A stretch of 64,000 nt of DNA from Mesostigma viride (GCA_009746045.1 RPFO01000065.1:1286424-1350423); one strand, 5' to 3'. Counted from the stretch's first letter, positions 1-13,580 are shown. Translations and numbers: made by a program. The notes: generated by a model not told the origin, from the letters alone.

Positions 1-3000
1 AGGCACTCCTCGATGCCCGTGTCGGTGTTGGACAGGTTGGACAGCGCAGTGAAGCAGGAGAGGAGCTGCGGACAAGGTGGCGCATGCAAGCATTAGGTAA
101 GTGGTGAGGGGCAAGTAGTAGGCCAGCAACCAACGGGCGATGATACGCAGAGGGTCGGATGGGCGACCCCGTGGGGGATGTGCTTGCCAACCTACGCACA
201 CACCCGCGGGTGCGCAGGGAGCAGATGCACAGAGCGGGGAGAGTATACTTTAGTGAGCGCTTGGCCACAGCGGGCTGTTGCCAAGGCATGCACGGGGCAC
301 ATCTTGAGCTCGTCATCTTCTGCCGCTGTAAGGAGCATGGCGGAGGATGGACCGATGGCGCTAGGGGCACAGGAAGGCTGCATGAAGCGAGGAAGTACGT
401 GCGTGCCACGTGCATATGAAAGCTGCATGACGTGAGGCACATCAAACGCGGCACCACCGGCGTCGCAATAAGGCGGCGGGCGAAGCTCGCCATGCCACCC
501 TATGGACGGTCAGGCACCCACCGTGGTCTAGGTCTCCAGCATACGTCACCAACACACATCACCAGCACACGCCACCAGCACACGTCACCAGCACACGTCA
601 CCAGCACTTACGGCAGTCTCAGTCACCAGAGTGGTGTCCTCGGCCACTAAAGCGGCCAGCTGCGCCACCACCCCAGTGTCGGGCGCCAGCAGCGCAGCAA
701 TGCCATCTCGTGCCGTGGTCATCATCTCAAGGCACGCCGCCGACGCCTCCCGCACCTGCGGCCATGACGTATGCGTGCAGGTGTTGTGAGGTAAGCGAAT
801 CATTCATCACACGGCCAGCCCCATGCTCGTTATGTTGTGACACGTACTCGTGTACAACGAGGACACCAGACAGGGACACCAGACAATTGTGGACATGGAG
901 TGCAAATGAACTTTTTAAAACAGCTGAGCTATTGTAATCATCTCATAATTTTCTGGCCATATTCATCATCCATGGCCCAAGTTATTGCAGTCGGTATCAC
1001 ATAAAGTGATGGATCCTGTGCTTCGGCTCTTCACAACCCCAACCCCGTCGGCTGGTACACGGCAAGCAGCCACCTACCCGTGAAAAACTTCCATCATCAT
1101 TACTTTCCATCATCATTACTTTCCATCATCATTACTTTCCATCATGGCCCTCCCTGCCAGCGGGCCAGCACAGAGACATTGACCAGCAGCGGCATTTCCA
1201 TGAAGGCGTAAAGGCAACGTGGGGAGGGGGGCCAGTTACTGCTCCTTAGCGTGACTGATTTTCTCCCCCCAAATCAGGCAGGGAGGTTGCCAACAAGGTG
1301 GAGCAGTGACAGGAAAAGGGACCGCTGGGCATTCGCACGGTTGGTGCAGCCAGCCGACTCCAAGCACTTTCCTCGGGTGTGTGGGCAGCTGGCACAGGCA
1401 GCACCAGCTGTAAACATGCTCATGGGACGCACGCCACACTTGCAACAGGCTTACGGCCACACTAGTAACTAAACTTGCTTCCTCACTTATACTTCTTTTA
1501 TTGCCATAGTCCTTAATGATTCATGGTGTGGGCCGTGTGGTGAGATCGGCTGTCTGTCGCCAAAAGGTCATCCACCCTTACGTCATCTACTTGAGGGTGG
1601 GCATGGGCTAGTAGCACTGGCATGGACCCTGTTGGCATCCAGCAACGCCACCCACCCTGGCATCCTCGTCCTTGAGCAGGTTGGTGAGCGCAGAGACCCC
1701 ACTTGACTCCAGTATGGCCTCGCGCCCCTGCCGGATGGACGCCAGGCTGGTAAGCGCCCTGCACGTGCGAGTGCCAGGTCGGCAGGAGAATGCACCCGTG
1801 ATGTTCGGCGTAGGAAGCAGATTCTAGTGGGTCCTGAGAGAGTGCCACCAAGGGCCATTTAGGCAACGCGTGAAACCTTGCACACCATTCGGGTGGCAGG
1901 GCTGGTAGCCTCATTCCTCCGTCGCCCACCCCATGGCGTGCTTTCTCGCCCACCACACGACATGCGTTCTCGCCCACCACACGACATGCGTTCTCGCCCA
2001 CCACACGACATGCGTTCTCGCCCACCACGCGACATGCGTTCTCGCCCACCACACGACATGCGTTCTCGCCCACCACACGACATGCGTTCTCGCCCACCAC
2101 ACGACATGCGTTCTCGCCCACCACATAACATGCGTTCTCGCCCACCACACGACATGCGTTCTCGCCCACCACGCGACATGCGTTCTCGCCCACCACACGA
2201 CATGCGTTCTCGCCCACCACACGACATGCGTTCTCGCCCACCACGCGACACGCGTTCTCGCCCACCACACGACATGCGTTCTCGCCCACCACGCGACATG
2301 CGTTCTCGCCCACCACACGACATGCGTTCTCGCCCACCACACGACATGCGTTCTCGCCCACCACACGACATGCGTTCTCGCCCACCACACGACATGCGTT
2401 CTCGCCCACCACACGACATGCGTTCTCGCCCACCACGCGACATGCTTTCTCGCCCACCACACGACATGCGTTCTCGCCCACCACGCGACATGTGTTCTCG
2501 CCCACCACACGACATGCGTTCTCGCCCACCACGCGACATGCGTTGTCGCCCACCACACGACATGCGTTCTCGCCCACCACACGACATGCGTTCTCGCCCA
2601 CCACACGACATGCGTTCTCGCCCACCACATAACATGTGTTCTCGCCCACCACATGACATGCGTACTCGCCCACCACGCGACATGCATACTCGCCCACCAC
2701 GCGACATGCGTTGTCGCCCACCACACGACATGCGTTCTCGCCCACCACACGACATGCGTTCTCGCCCACCACACGACATGCGTTCTCGCCCACCACACAA
2801 CATGCGTTCTCGCCCACCACACGACATGCGTACTCGCCCACCACGCGACATGCGTTCTCGCCCACCACACGACATGCTTTCTCGCACACCACACAACATG
2901 CGTTCTCGCCCACCACACGACATGCGTTCTCGCCCACCACACGACATGCGTTCTCGCCCACCACACGACATGCTTTCTCGCCCACCACACGACATGCGTT

Positions 3001-6000
3001 CTCGCCCACCACACGACATGCGTTCTCGCCCACCACACGACATGCGTTCTCGCCCACCACACGACATGCGTTCTCGCCCACCACACGACATGCGTTCTCG
3101 CCCACCACGCGACATGCTTTCTCGCCCACCACACGACATGCGTTCTCGCCCACCACACGACATGTGTTCTCGCCCACCACATGACATGCTTTCTCGCCCA
3201 CCACACGACATGCGTTCTCGCCCACCACACGACACGCGTTCTCGCCCACCACATGACATGCGTTCTCGCCCACCACGCGACATGCGTTCTCGCCCACCAC
3301 GCGACATGCGTTCTCGCCCACCACGCGACATGCGTTCTCGCCCACCACACGACATGCGTTCTCGCCCACCACACGACATGCGTTCTCGCCCACCACGCGA
3401 CACGCGTTCTCGCCCACCACACGACATGCGTTCTCGCCCACCACACGACATGCTTTCTCGCCCACCACACGACATGCGTTCTCGCCCACCACACGACATG
3501 CGTTCTCGCCCACCACGCGACATGCTTTCTCGCCCACCACACGACATGCGTTCTCGCCCACCACGCGACATGCGTTCTCGCCCACCACACGACATGCGTT
3601 CTCGCCCACCACACGACATGCGTTCTCGCCCACCACACGACATGCGTTCTCGCCCACCACACGACTTGCGTTCTCGCCCACCACACGACATGCGTTCTCG
3701 CCCACCACACGACATGCTTTCTCGCCCACCACACGACATGCTTTCTCGCCCACCACATAACATGTGTTCTCGCCCACCACGCGACATGCGTTCTCGCCCA
3801 CCACGCGACTTGCGTTCTCGCCCACCACACGACATGCGTTCTCGCCCACCACACGACATGCGTTCTCGCCCACCACATGACATGCGTTCTCGCCCACCAC
3901 ACGACATGCGTTCTCGCCCACCACACGACATGCTTTCTCGCCCACCACATAACATGTGTTCTCGCCCACCACACGACATGCGTTCTCGCCCACCACACGA
4001 CTTGCGTTCTCGCCCACCACACGACATGCGTTCTCGCCCACCACACGACATGCGTTCTCGCCCACCACACGACATGCTTTCTCGCCCACCACACGACATG
4101 CTTTCTCGCCCACCACACGACATGCTTTCTCGCCCACCACGCGACATGCGTTCTCGCCCACCACACGACATGCTTTCTCGCCCACCACACGACATGCTTT
4201 CTCGCCCACCACGCGACATGCGTTCTCGCCCACCACACGACATGCTTTCTCGCCCACCACACGACATGCTTTCTCGCCCACCACACGACATGCGTTCTCG
4301 CCCACCACGCGACATGCGTTCTCGCCCACCACACGACATGCGTTCTCGCCCACCACACGACATGCGTTCTCGCCCACCACACGACATGCTTTCTCGCCCA
4401 CCACACGACATGCGTTCTCGCCCACCACACGACATGCGTTCTCGCCCACCACACGACATGCGTTCTCGCCCACCACACGACTTGCGTTCTCGCCCACCAC
4501 ACGACATGCGTTCTCGCCCACCACACGACATGCTTTCTCGCCCACCACACGACATGCTTTCTCGCCCACCACATAACATGTGTTCTCGCCCACCACGCGA
4601 CATGCGTTCTCGCCCACCACGCGACTTGCGTTCTCGCCCACCACACGACATGCGTTCTCGCCCACCACACGACATGCGTTCTCGCCCACCACACGACATG
4701 CGTTCTCGCCCACCACATGACATGCGTTCTCGCCCACCACACGACATGCTTTCTCGCCCACCACACGACATGCTTTCTCGCCCACCACATAACATGCGTT
4801 CTCGCCCACCACGCGACATGCGTTCTCGCCCACCACGCGACATGTGTTCTCGCCCACCACACGACATGCGTTCTCGCCCACCACACGACATGCGTTCTCG
4901 CCCACCACACGACATGCGTTCTCGCCCACCACGCGACATGCGTTCTCGCCCACCACACGACATGCTTTCTCGCCCACCACACGACATGCTTTCTCGCCCA
5001 CCACACGACATGCTTTCTCGCCCACCACATGACATGCGTTCTCGCCCACCACACGACTTGCGTTCTCGCCCACCACACGACATGCGTTCTCGCCCACCAC
5101 ACGACATGCGTTCTCGCCCACCACACGACATGCGTTCTCGCCCACCACACGACATGCGTTCTCGCCCACCACACGACATGCGTTCTCGCCCACCACACGA
5201 CATGCTTTCTCGCCCACCACACGACATGCGTTCTCGCCCACCACACGACTTGCGTTCTCGCCCACCACACGACATGCGTTCTCGCCCACCACACGACATG
5301 CGTTCTCGCCCACCACACGACATGCGTTCTCGCCCACCACACGACATGCGTTCTCGCCCACCACACGACATGCGTTCTCGCCCACCACACGACTTGCGTT
5401 CTCGCCCACCACACGACATGCGTTCTCGCCCACCACACGACATGCGTTCTCGCCCACCACACGACATGCGTTCTCGCCCACCACACGACATGCGTTCTCG
5501 CCCACCACACGACATGCGTTCTCGCCCACCACACGACATGCGTTCTCGCACACCACACGACATGCGTTCTCGCCCACCACACGACATGCGTTCTCGCCCA
5601 CCACACGACATGCGTTCTCGCCCACCACACGACATGCGTTCTCGCCCACCACACGACATGCGTTCTCGCCCACCACACGACATGCGTTCTCGCCCACCAC
5701 ACGACATGCGTTCTCGCCCACCACATGACATGTGTTCTCGCCCACCACACGACATGCTTTCTCGCCCACCACATGACATGCGTTCTCGCCCACCACACGA
5801 CATGCGTTCTCGCCCACCACACGACATGCGTTCTCGCCCACCACACGACATGCGTTCTCGCCCACCACACGACATGCGTTCTCGCCCACCACACGACACG
5901 CGTTCTCGCCCACCACACAACATGCGTTCTCACCCACCACATAACATGCGTTCTCGCCCACCACACGACATGCGTTCTCGCCCACCACACGACATGCGTT

Positions 6001-7833
6001 CTCGCCCACCACACGACATGCGTTCTCGCCCACCACACGACATGCGTTCTCGCCCACCACACGACATGCGTTCTCGCCCACCACACGACATGCGTTCTCG
6101 CCCACCACACGACATGCGTTCTCGCCCACCACACAACATGCGTTCTCGCCCACCACACGACATGCGTTCTCGCCCACCACACGACATGCGTTCTCGCCCA
6201 CCACACAACATGCGTTCTCGCCCACCACACGACATGCGTTCTCGCCCACCACACGACATGCGTTCTCGCACACCACACGACATGCGTTCTCGCCCACCAC
6301 ACAACTACCATTCTATCCCACAACACAACTCCCTGTCTTGTGAGCCGTGGGGAAGTACCGAGCATTACCACGGCCAGAGCGCACCGTGTCCCAAAGGACA
6401 GGTGTGTGGCATGGGGGTGAATGCTTCGTCAGCATGCTCTCATGCTCCCGTGCGTCCATGGCATCGCACGCCTCATGCTCTCACGCTCCTGACCATTCCT
6501 GCTACCAGGTACCCATGCTGCCATGCGCCGACCACCTGGACTAGTACACCGAACACACGACTGGCTAGTGCACGCTAATAGAAAGACACACAAGTTGCAG
6601 TTCCTTGAACGCTTAAAACTTTTAACCGCCAATACTGCACCACCACTTGTCACCCGCCAAGCAGAGCACCCTACCCACTCGCACCCATCACCTGCCCCCC
6701 CAGGGCCCTGACCTGGCGGATTGGTGGCGCACGTCGGGGGCTCCATCGGACAGCAGCCGTACGAGCGTGGTGGCGGACGCGTGTTTTATGGCCAGGATCT
6801 TTTGCTCCTGCAGGCGGCAGATACCGTGGGGTGGGGTGGGGGCGGGGGAATGCCAACCCAGCGGGGAGAAAATAGGCGGGTAGCATCCAGGCGGGCGCCC
6901 ACAGGGTTCACAGTGGCAAAGCCATTTAGCAACACCACTACCAGGATATGCAGGGAGGCTGGGTAGAACCTGGTGTGGACACACGCGAGGGGGGTGGGGG
7001 GGGAGGGGGGAGGAAAGGAGGGGAAGGGTAGCTAATACAACGCATGCTGATTAGTACGGTCACTAAGGGTCCAGGGGGGGCGGTCCAGACGGCACATAGG
7101 CACACTGTGCTTGACACACTGCTGCGCATCCGTTTACACTGTGCTTAATCAACACTCCAGTACGTGTCATGTGGGGTTCCCTGCTGCGCCAACACTATCG
7201 TGAGCCAACCCCTTTTATCGGAAGCTGCAGGCCACGTGACAGCCACACACGAGAGAGACATGTCACGTGCAGTCAACGCATGCGCGTTAAAAAACGCAGT
7301 CCCACCGATTTACGTGGGCACAGCTTGCGGGCTCGATACCTTCCCTCTTTCCAGGGCATCCAATCATAAACATAGCTTGCATTTTGTCGGCGTATCACGG
7401 GCAGTCCACTCTACCGGCCAACAGATCAAACTCTGCAAGGGAGCTGTCAAACTATCGCCCATGTGCATGTGCCTTCTGCAACGTACGTGCACGGGTGCAC
7501 TAGAATATTGGTGCCAAATGAGTAGACGCATTGGTGCAAATGAGTAGAGGAACGGAATGTATGTGGTTTCGGGGGTAAAAAAGAGGGAGGACTCGGGCAT
7601 CCTACCTGGTTGGAGATAAGCCCCTGCAACTCTTGCAAGGCTTTGACCCTCTCGACACTAGGAAGCTCCTCGGTTGACAAGGAAAGGACCTCGATCAGTT
7701 TGGGTATAGAACGCCGGCCATAAGCCACTGCAATCTCCGTTGGAATTACCTCGCCCGAGAAGGGTGGTTCGAGGTATGGATGTCTGTCAGCTAACCTTTC
7801 ACTTACTCGGTGCGAGCTATTATGGGACTCCAT
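1..7833 (-). CDS. RSP14: Radial spoke protein 14 homologue (armadillo repeats), five exons, 3' end outside window
   Basis: Axonemal radial spoke component, expected in the cilium/flagellum. I placed minus-strand exons at 7833-7606, 6807-6713, 1758-1656, 755-612 and 65-1 (continuing off the window). All junctions are AG/GT and all phases agree, giving about 212 residues. Exon 1 carries PTEIAVAYGRRSIPKLIEVL, matching the family N-terminal pattern (PTxxAxAxGxRxxPKL) known from RSPH14/RTDR1. Later exons give armadillo repeats, for example ALTSLASIRQGREAILESSG and VREASAACLEMMTTARDG, which read smoothly across every splice. The start is uncertain: ATG 7833 is open, but a GTAAGT nine codons in and an AG before VIPTEIA suggest a 57-nt optional intron. 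Intron 2 (4954 bp) is mostly minisatellite. Family identity rests on remembered patterns; armadillo repeats are certain. Confidence 0.85.
541..610. repeat. 13-bp minisatellite at the exon 4 splice donor
   Basis: About five imperfect copies of a 13-bp unit (ACGTCACCAGCAC on plus) that begin essentially at the GTAAGT donor of RSP14 exon 4, so the start of this intron is repeat sequence. Confidence 0.7.
1088..1146. repeat. 15-bp tandem repeat in RSP14 intron 3
   Basis: Almost four copies of TTCCATCATCATTAC. The rest of the 756-1655 intron shows no other feature I can support. Confidence 0.8.
1936..6303. repeat. 4.4-kb minisatellite, 24-bp unit, about 182 copies, in RSP14 intron 2
   Basis: The unit is ACATGCGTTCTCGCCCACCAC plus ACG; variants change a few positions (GCG for ACG, CTTTCT for CGTTCT, ATAACATGTG). 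Because 24 is divisible by three and the unit lacks stops, five of six frames stay open for 1350-1600 codons with 8-residue periods such as RPPHDMRS or VVGENACR. It lies wholly between exons 2 and 3 of RSP14, so these frames are a by-product. Variant blocks recur with an 816-bp offset (34 units), for example around 3665 and 4481, showing segmental duplication within the array. Confidence 0.95.
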
Positions 7834-9032
7834 CTCAGCTTAAGGAATGCGTTCTGCGATCAAGTACCAGTCTATCTGAAACTGCTAGATCAGGCAGGTA
7901 CAACGAACTTTGTAACGATCCAAGCTCCACATTATTGCTGATCAGAACCGACCATTAATAACCGCGTCGTGCTACCTACGCAGTCATGGCTTCGATACAG
8001 AAGAACGGTAATTTGATACGTTTGCCCCGATATTCTAAAATATAGAAACTTCCTTCTCTCGCCCTTTTTATGCATCAACCTTGGCAGCAGCTAACTGCTG
8101 GGGTCGCCATGGCTGAAATGGTTAATATTAGGATGCCTGTCAAGTTGGTAATTTCGCGCTGTTACCAAATAACACGTGTCCCCATCGCACTACCTCCGTA
8201 TTCACTCTCCCTCCTGCAGTTGCTGTAGCTGCGCCAGGACTGCGCTAAAACATTGGCCACAACGGATAGGTACGGCAAATAACGGGCTCGGGCGTGATGC
8301 CGTGAGCTGGTGTCAGTGGTGTGAACTCTGTCGGATAACCGGCGTGGGAATATGAAAACTGACTGCCTGTGCAGGGCCTGTGGGCTGTGAGTTGTGATCT
8401 GTATTCTGTGTGACCGATTTCGATGTGACCAAATCAACGACAGGGTCACGTCATGCATGCCACTGTGCTACAGTAGGACTGTGCCAGGCGTTGCCAGGAA
8501 GCTTTGTGACCGGGTCGCCGCGGGTCGTCAAGGCCGGCACCATCATGGCAATCTGCCGACGCCTTGTCACAACTCGTGAATGGATGGAGCCTTGGGGTCA
8601 CGCGGATGAGCATTGAGCGCTGGCGCAATGAAGAAGCTGTGACTCTGTGTGTGTAGGGAACAGGGTTGCAAATTGTGAGTCGGTGTCGGGCAAGGTTTCT
8701 GCGTGGCGCTGGCGGGAACGTTAAATTAATTTGTTTGTTCCCGGCTTTAGGTATCACGTGAACAAAGTTTTCTGACTGACAGAATGCTGCATGGCAAGCG
8801 TCTTTGCAATCAACGCCCAGGCAAGCCTTGATACAAACGCACTCTGCCAGTTCGGTATTGCATAAGTCGACGCTGCGCCTACCCGCATTCGATTAAGTTT
8901 GTGGCAATTGGCACTGCCCAATTCGCAGTATTGTGGAGTCCACCCGCTGTAGCACGTGTTGAATGCGATAAGCTAGTTAGTTGTGGGAACGCGCAGAGTT
9001 TTTCATAGCAACGCACCCAGTAGATTTCAGCC
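7834..9032. other. Intergenic region between divergent genes
   Basis: No convincing exon, RNA gene or mobile element. It separates the RSP14 start (minus) from the next gene start (plus), so it presumably holds both promoters. I recognise no specific element. Confidence 0.4.
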
Positions 9033-12000
9033 ATGGAAGAAAGCAAGCCATCGGTAGGACGTAGCAGCCCAAGTCAAGCTGCCGATGATCCCTCCAACGA
9101 CGACGTTTCACAGGTGCCGACACAGCGGGGGCTATTGCAAGTTAGTGACGCGGATGTCGGGGAGCGAGGCCGTGCGGTACGCTGGAAGATCGAGATTCGC
9201 ACATGTTTTGGATCGCAGTTACAGGCATTAAGATTTTCAGCGGATACGATTCATTATCAAGTGGGACAGCTATTCCTGGACGCCTGGCGTTCCATCGTCG
9301 TGTAAGGCTTAGAGTTGTCATCTAGAACAAACTAGTCGAGTGCTGGCCGTACGTGTCCGGATCATGTAGCTATCCGAAATTGTCGTCTATCCACAGGGAA
9401 GGACGTGAGGTAATACCTACTAGTCACGCAGCGTGCGCTGGCACGTGACCTTGGTCGACCACGGCTGAACCCCACTCTGCATATCTAGATCTGCTACTTC
9501 TAAAAGGCACGGGCACCTCGATAATATTTATGACTTATTATTCATCTATTTTATGGGGCTCAAGTCTAAGTTTAACTCACGGATATATGATAGTCTCCTT
9601 ACAATTTATCAACGTGACTCTTTCAACGGTAATTACCCTATAACACCTTGCATACGCGCCCACCCGCGCACTCCCTGCCGACATGCTCCATGCGCGGCAG
9701 GGACGGCAGGGGCGGGCCCCCCGGAATCGATTCCAACCCTGGGCAAGCTACCTGGTTGTCACGTGGGCGGCCAACGTCAGAAAAGCGCACGACCCGGCCA
9801 ATTTGGAGGTATATTGCAACAACAATCGCCAGATTGTTTACTATACATGTTATGAATTACGGCCTTGTTGCCCAGGCAATCTGTGACTTCCACCCTCTGT
9901 ACTGCACGTGCAAGTACACAGCTCTGAATTGAATGCCCTTTTTGTGGTCAAACAGACCGTGGACTCGTCCGTGCCCTCAACGTGCATCCTAATGCGCCGT
10001 GTCCCACCGCCCACGCATGGTGGGCGAGGAAACTCATGCAGGAGATCAAGAACTACACGTGTGGCAAAGGCCCGCTGCCCGAGTACCTGTGCAAGGCGTG
10101 GGTGGCTGGGATCGACCCCCACCACTTTGTGCGCTTCGAGCCCACCAAGGCGCACCAGTGGCGCCAGGTGGCACAAGCCGTCACGCCACTGGTCCGCGCC
10201 CACCCATCCCAAAAAGACCTTCCGGAAAACTTGAGGCTCAAGCTTGACCCCAAGAGCCTCCAAGACCACTTCACGTACATCGTCAAGTCGTACAACGAGT
10301 TCTATGTCTCGCGGCTTGCGGGCCAGGCGCCCGCGGGTCGTGACCCTTCCGAGTTCCCCGGCATGGACCACAGTGCCGCGCGCAAGAATTTCCTGGACCA
10401 CACCAAGTACGGGACGGCGGTATTTGACGCCTACCACGAGGCGTTCGGCACGGATGCCAAGGAGCATGGGGATGCAATGGCGGCGCGGGAGCTGGGCCAG
10501 AAGGCGGGCAAGGGGCTGGGGCAAGGGGCGGAGGTGGCGGGGCTCAGCGACGGGGGATGCGAGCATGACGGGGCGAGGGAGGAGGTGGCGGCAGGAGGTA
10601 TGCCACGCTGATGCGTGCACCGCGTGGCTGCACAGTTGTTGCTATGTAGTCGCGCTGCTTGTGCGCCACATGTTGTGTGGGTGATGGCTGCTGGCACGCG
10701 CGCCACTGGATGGTCTGTGGGATGGCCCTGGGGGGACAGCTGGATGGCCCAAATCTGGATCCATAGATAGATCAAGATGTGGATAGATCCAGATAGTCTG
10801 TGCCTCAAAAAAGGTTGTATCACACGCCTGGGTTGTCGTTGTGGTGTTCTTGCATCAGAGCTAGGTAACCGGGCCTATGCAGGTGGGGTTGGTGATTATG
10901 CAGTCTCTAAAACTGTCCCTGTAATGTGTCTGCTTGACGGACCGTCTGGTTTTGCACCGTCGGAGCTCGGCCCTCCACTCTCTGGGTGCCGAGGGCATCC
11001 CTGAGGGCAACCCCACGGTTGCCCGCCATGTGTCGTCATGGCATGGATAGACACAAGCTCATTGCTCATTATACGTGCTGCGCTGCACCAACCGCGATGT
11101 CTGATTGCCACGGTCGTGCAATACTCGGATGCAGGCGCCGAAGCTCTCGCCGGGGACGCGGGTCCACCCGCCAAGCGAGCCAAGCTACCTCCGTCGGGTA
11201 CTGCCGCCCCCCCCCCCACACACACACGTTGTGGTCAAATGCCCACACACACACCTGTTGTCGTTGTTGTAGTGAGTACATCCACCCCCACCCCCTGCTG
11301 TTCGTGTACCCCCCCCCCCCCTGTGGTGTCGTTTTCGTGCGCACATTGACCCCTCCCCCCCTTGGTGTCGTTCTCGCGCGCACATGGACCCCTCCCCCCC
11401 TTGCTATCGTTATCTCGCGCCCCTTCCCTCCGCCGTTGACCCTTGTTGATCGTTCGCCAGGCACTGAGCCAGCCGTGCAGCCATGCAGCCATGCAGCCAC
11501 GCAGCCACGCAGCCACGCAGCCACGCAGCCACGCAGCCACGCAGCCACGCAGCCACGCAGCCACGCAGCCACGCAGCCATGCAGCCACACAGCCATGCAG
11601 CCACGCAGCCACGCAGCCACGCAGCCACGCAGCCACGCAGCCACGCAGCCAAGTAGCCAAGCAGCCACGCAGCCACGCAGCCATGCAGCCACGCAGCCAC
11701 GCAGCCACGCAGCCACGCAGCCACGCAGCCATGCAGCCTGACAGCCTGACCATCGGCACTTTGAGTATGGGACCGTGGTATGGATGCTTCCGTATGGATG
11801 CTCACAATGGTGGTGGATGACACTGTTATACCTGCTGATGCCACGTGGCGGTGTGCAGGAGCTAGCCCTGCTCGCCCGCAAAAGGACGCGGGGGCCAGGC
11901 TGCTGCGGCGGCCAGGCCTAGCGGACATCCACCCTGCCCCACGGCTTCGAAGTGGGACCCATGTGGGGGGTGGTGAGTTGAGAGCGTCAAGATACAGCCA

Positions 12001-12865
12001 GGGTGCAGCCTGGATTGATGGGTTGCTATTGTGACGGTCGCTGTCATGGATAACTGGCTGATGTAGGGTGTATAATCCAACTAGCAGTTGTTTTTAATGT
12101 ATATGCTTTGCCACTGCTGGCTGCCTGCGCCTTTTGGACAGTACACCTCCCTACCCAGCATGATGGGAAACCGACCCCTTGATAGTCATGTTGCAAATTT
12201 GCTGTAGTTATTATTCCTTGATAACTTTTTCACTGTTGTTATTTTTCCTTGATAACCTTATTACTCTTGTTATTATTCCTTTTTTTTTTTCTGTTGTCAT
12301 TATTCCCTTATATATTTTTTGCCGATCAAATGTATGGTTCTGTTGCATGCTCGTGTCCATGCGTTTGCCATAATTGGTGTTTACTTCTGCAACTGCCCAT
12401 GCAGGGCAAGAAGCCACCTCCCCTGGAACCAGCGATGACGCCCGCAACCCCGCGCCGGCGGCGGCAGGAGGACCCGCGGACGCCCCCCCCCTGCTTGGCC
12501 GGGCGGACAGGGACCGTGCGATCAGCAGCCTCACGCAGGCGATCTCAGCAGGGCTTCGCGAGGTGGCCATGGCCGACGTGCTCACGCAGGAGATGCTCGC
12601 GTTGAAGAGCGACCGGGTGACCATGAACGAGGCCTGGAAGGGCATGTTCACCACCATGGCAAAGGAGAAGGAGGAGGGGCGGGAGCGGCGGTCCAAAGAG
12701 GAGTCGGACGCCAAGGAGCGCAGATATGTGCAGAAGCTGGCGGTCAAGGAGCGGTGTGCACTCTTTGGCATGGCCAGCGCGATACTGGGCAACCCGAGCA
12801 GCACGCCGGACGAGCGTGCCGAGGCCATGGCGGTGTTCAGGGGCGCGGTTCAGGCTTCCAAATAG
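9033..12865 (+). CDS. Unrecognised spliced gene: W-rich N-terminal region, NLS-like motif, coiled-coil C-terminus
   Basis: Three exons join in phase with AG/GT borders: 9956-10597, 11135-11197 and 12405-12865 (TAG stop). A possible first exon starts at ATG 9033 (MEESKPSVGRSS...), but I could not fix its donor, so the 5' join is unresolved. The N-terminal part has a Trp-rich helical stretch (HAWWARKLMQEIKNY; FEPTKAHQWRQVAQAV; LDPKSLQDHFTYIVKSYNEF) that could be a Myb/SANT- or trihelix-like DNA-binding fold. Exon 3 holds PAKRAKLPP, NLS-like. The last exon is a charged coiled coil (MAKEKEEGRERRSKEES). A nuclear DNA-binding role is inference only. It could also be a domesticated transposon accessory protein. 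Confidence 0.6.
11205..11420. repeat. Poly-C and CA-rich tracts in intron
   Basis: Runs of 9-11 C, a CA microsatellite and a loose period containing TCGTTNTCGCGCGCAC, directly after the exon 3 donor. Low-complexity intron sequence. Confidence 0.7.
11478..11740. repeat. 8-bp minisatellite (GCAGCCAC)n in last intron
   Basis: About 33 copies of GCAGCCAC with GCAGCCAT and GTAGCCAA variants, between the exon at 11135-11197 and the exon at 12405. The AWLRGCVA- and SHAATQPR-type reading frames over it are by-products. Confidence 0.9.
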
Positions 12866-13580
12866 CGCATGCCAATTGTCCCCAAATGCATTATTCTTTC
12901 CCATGGGCAACACTTATCAGCCTTGCACAACGCGATAGTGAGTAAAGCATTACTCTTTTAATCTTATTTCTCGCGCAGTCCAATTGGGGAGCCGCGGAGC
13001 AGTAGCCCTCATGATGATTGTCTACGGGCGACCTAGTAGCTAATCTACCTGGTCTATTTGATTATCTGATTACCAAATATTAGATTCTATTAACCGTGGA
13101 ACTCCAGGGTAACCAGACTCTTTTCTTTCGTCAAACCAGAGGTTCGTTTCCCCTGGCTTGCTGTCGCCGCCCTTGTGAAAAGAAAAGAGGCCGACCTTAG
13201 CTAGGTGGGTTTGGGTTTGTCCTTTTTTGCGTGTCATGCGGCCTTGGCCCGGACGGCATTTTTCCGCCGTGGACGCAAATGTTGCGTCTGAACAAATGGC
13301 GCAATGTGGCGTCCTAATTGCCGGCAGCTTACGTAAGGCTGCCGGGGCTATTAGGTCACATATTGCGTGAGAGAAAGAATCTAGATCTAGTTAATCACTA
13401 CGCCATGAACAAAGAAACCTAGACAGTGGCAGGTTTACATCTCAACGTAGCTCCTGCCACCTGGCCAAGAAAAACTGGCCAAAGCTTTGGCCACGACTGA
13501 TCCGGATCAGGCCGCACCGGCCTCAAAAGGTATGTCACGTGAACCCTATGACCTAGCTATACACTTATGAGCTTGCATTC
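12866..13580. other. Non-coding stretch with a strong hairpin
   Basis: No gene seen. Around 13320-13345 two arms, CCGGCAGC and GCTGCCGG, flank a short TTACGTAAG loop. It precedes the Penelope-like fragment and could be part of that element's 5' region. Confidence 0.35.

Noticed and set aside
1936-6303. CRISPR-like array
   Set aside because: No unique spacers: repeats are head-to-tail with point variants, in a eukaryotic intron.
1513-6578. Open frames of 1350-1600 codons on both strands
   Set aside because: They are the six-frame consequence of a stop-free 24-bp minisatellite inside a confirmed intron.
11410-11928. AWLRGCVA/SHAATQPR repeat proteins
   Set aside because: Frames over the GCAGCCAC microsatellite in an intron.
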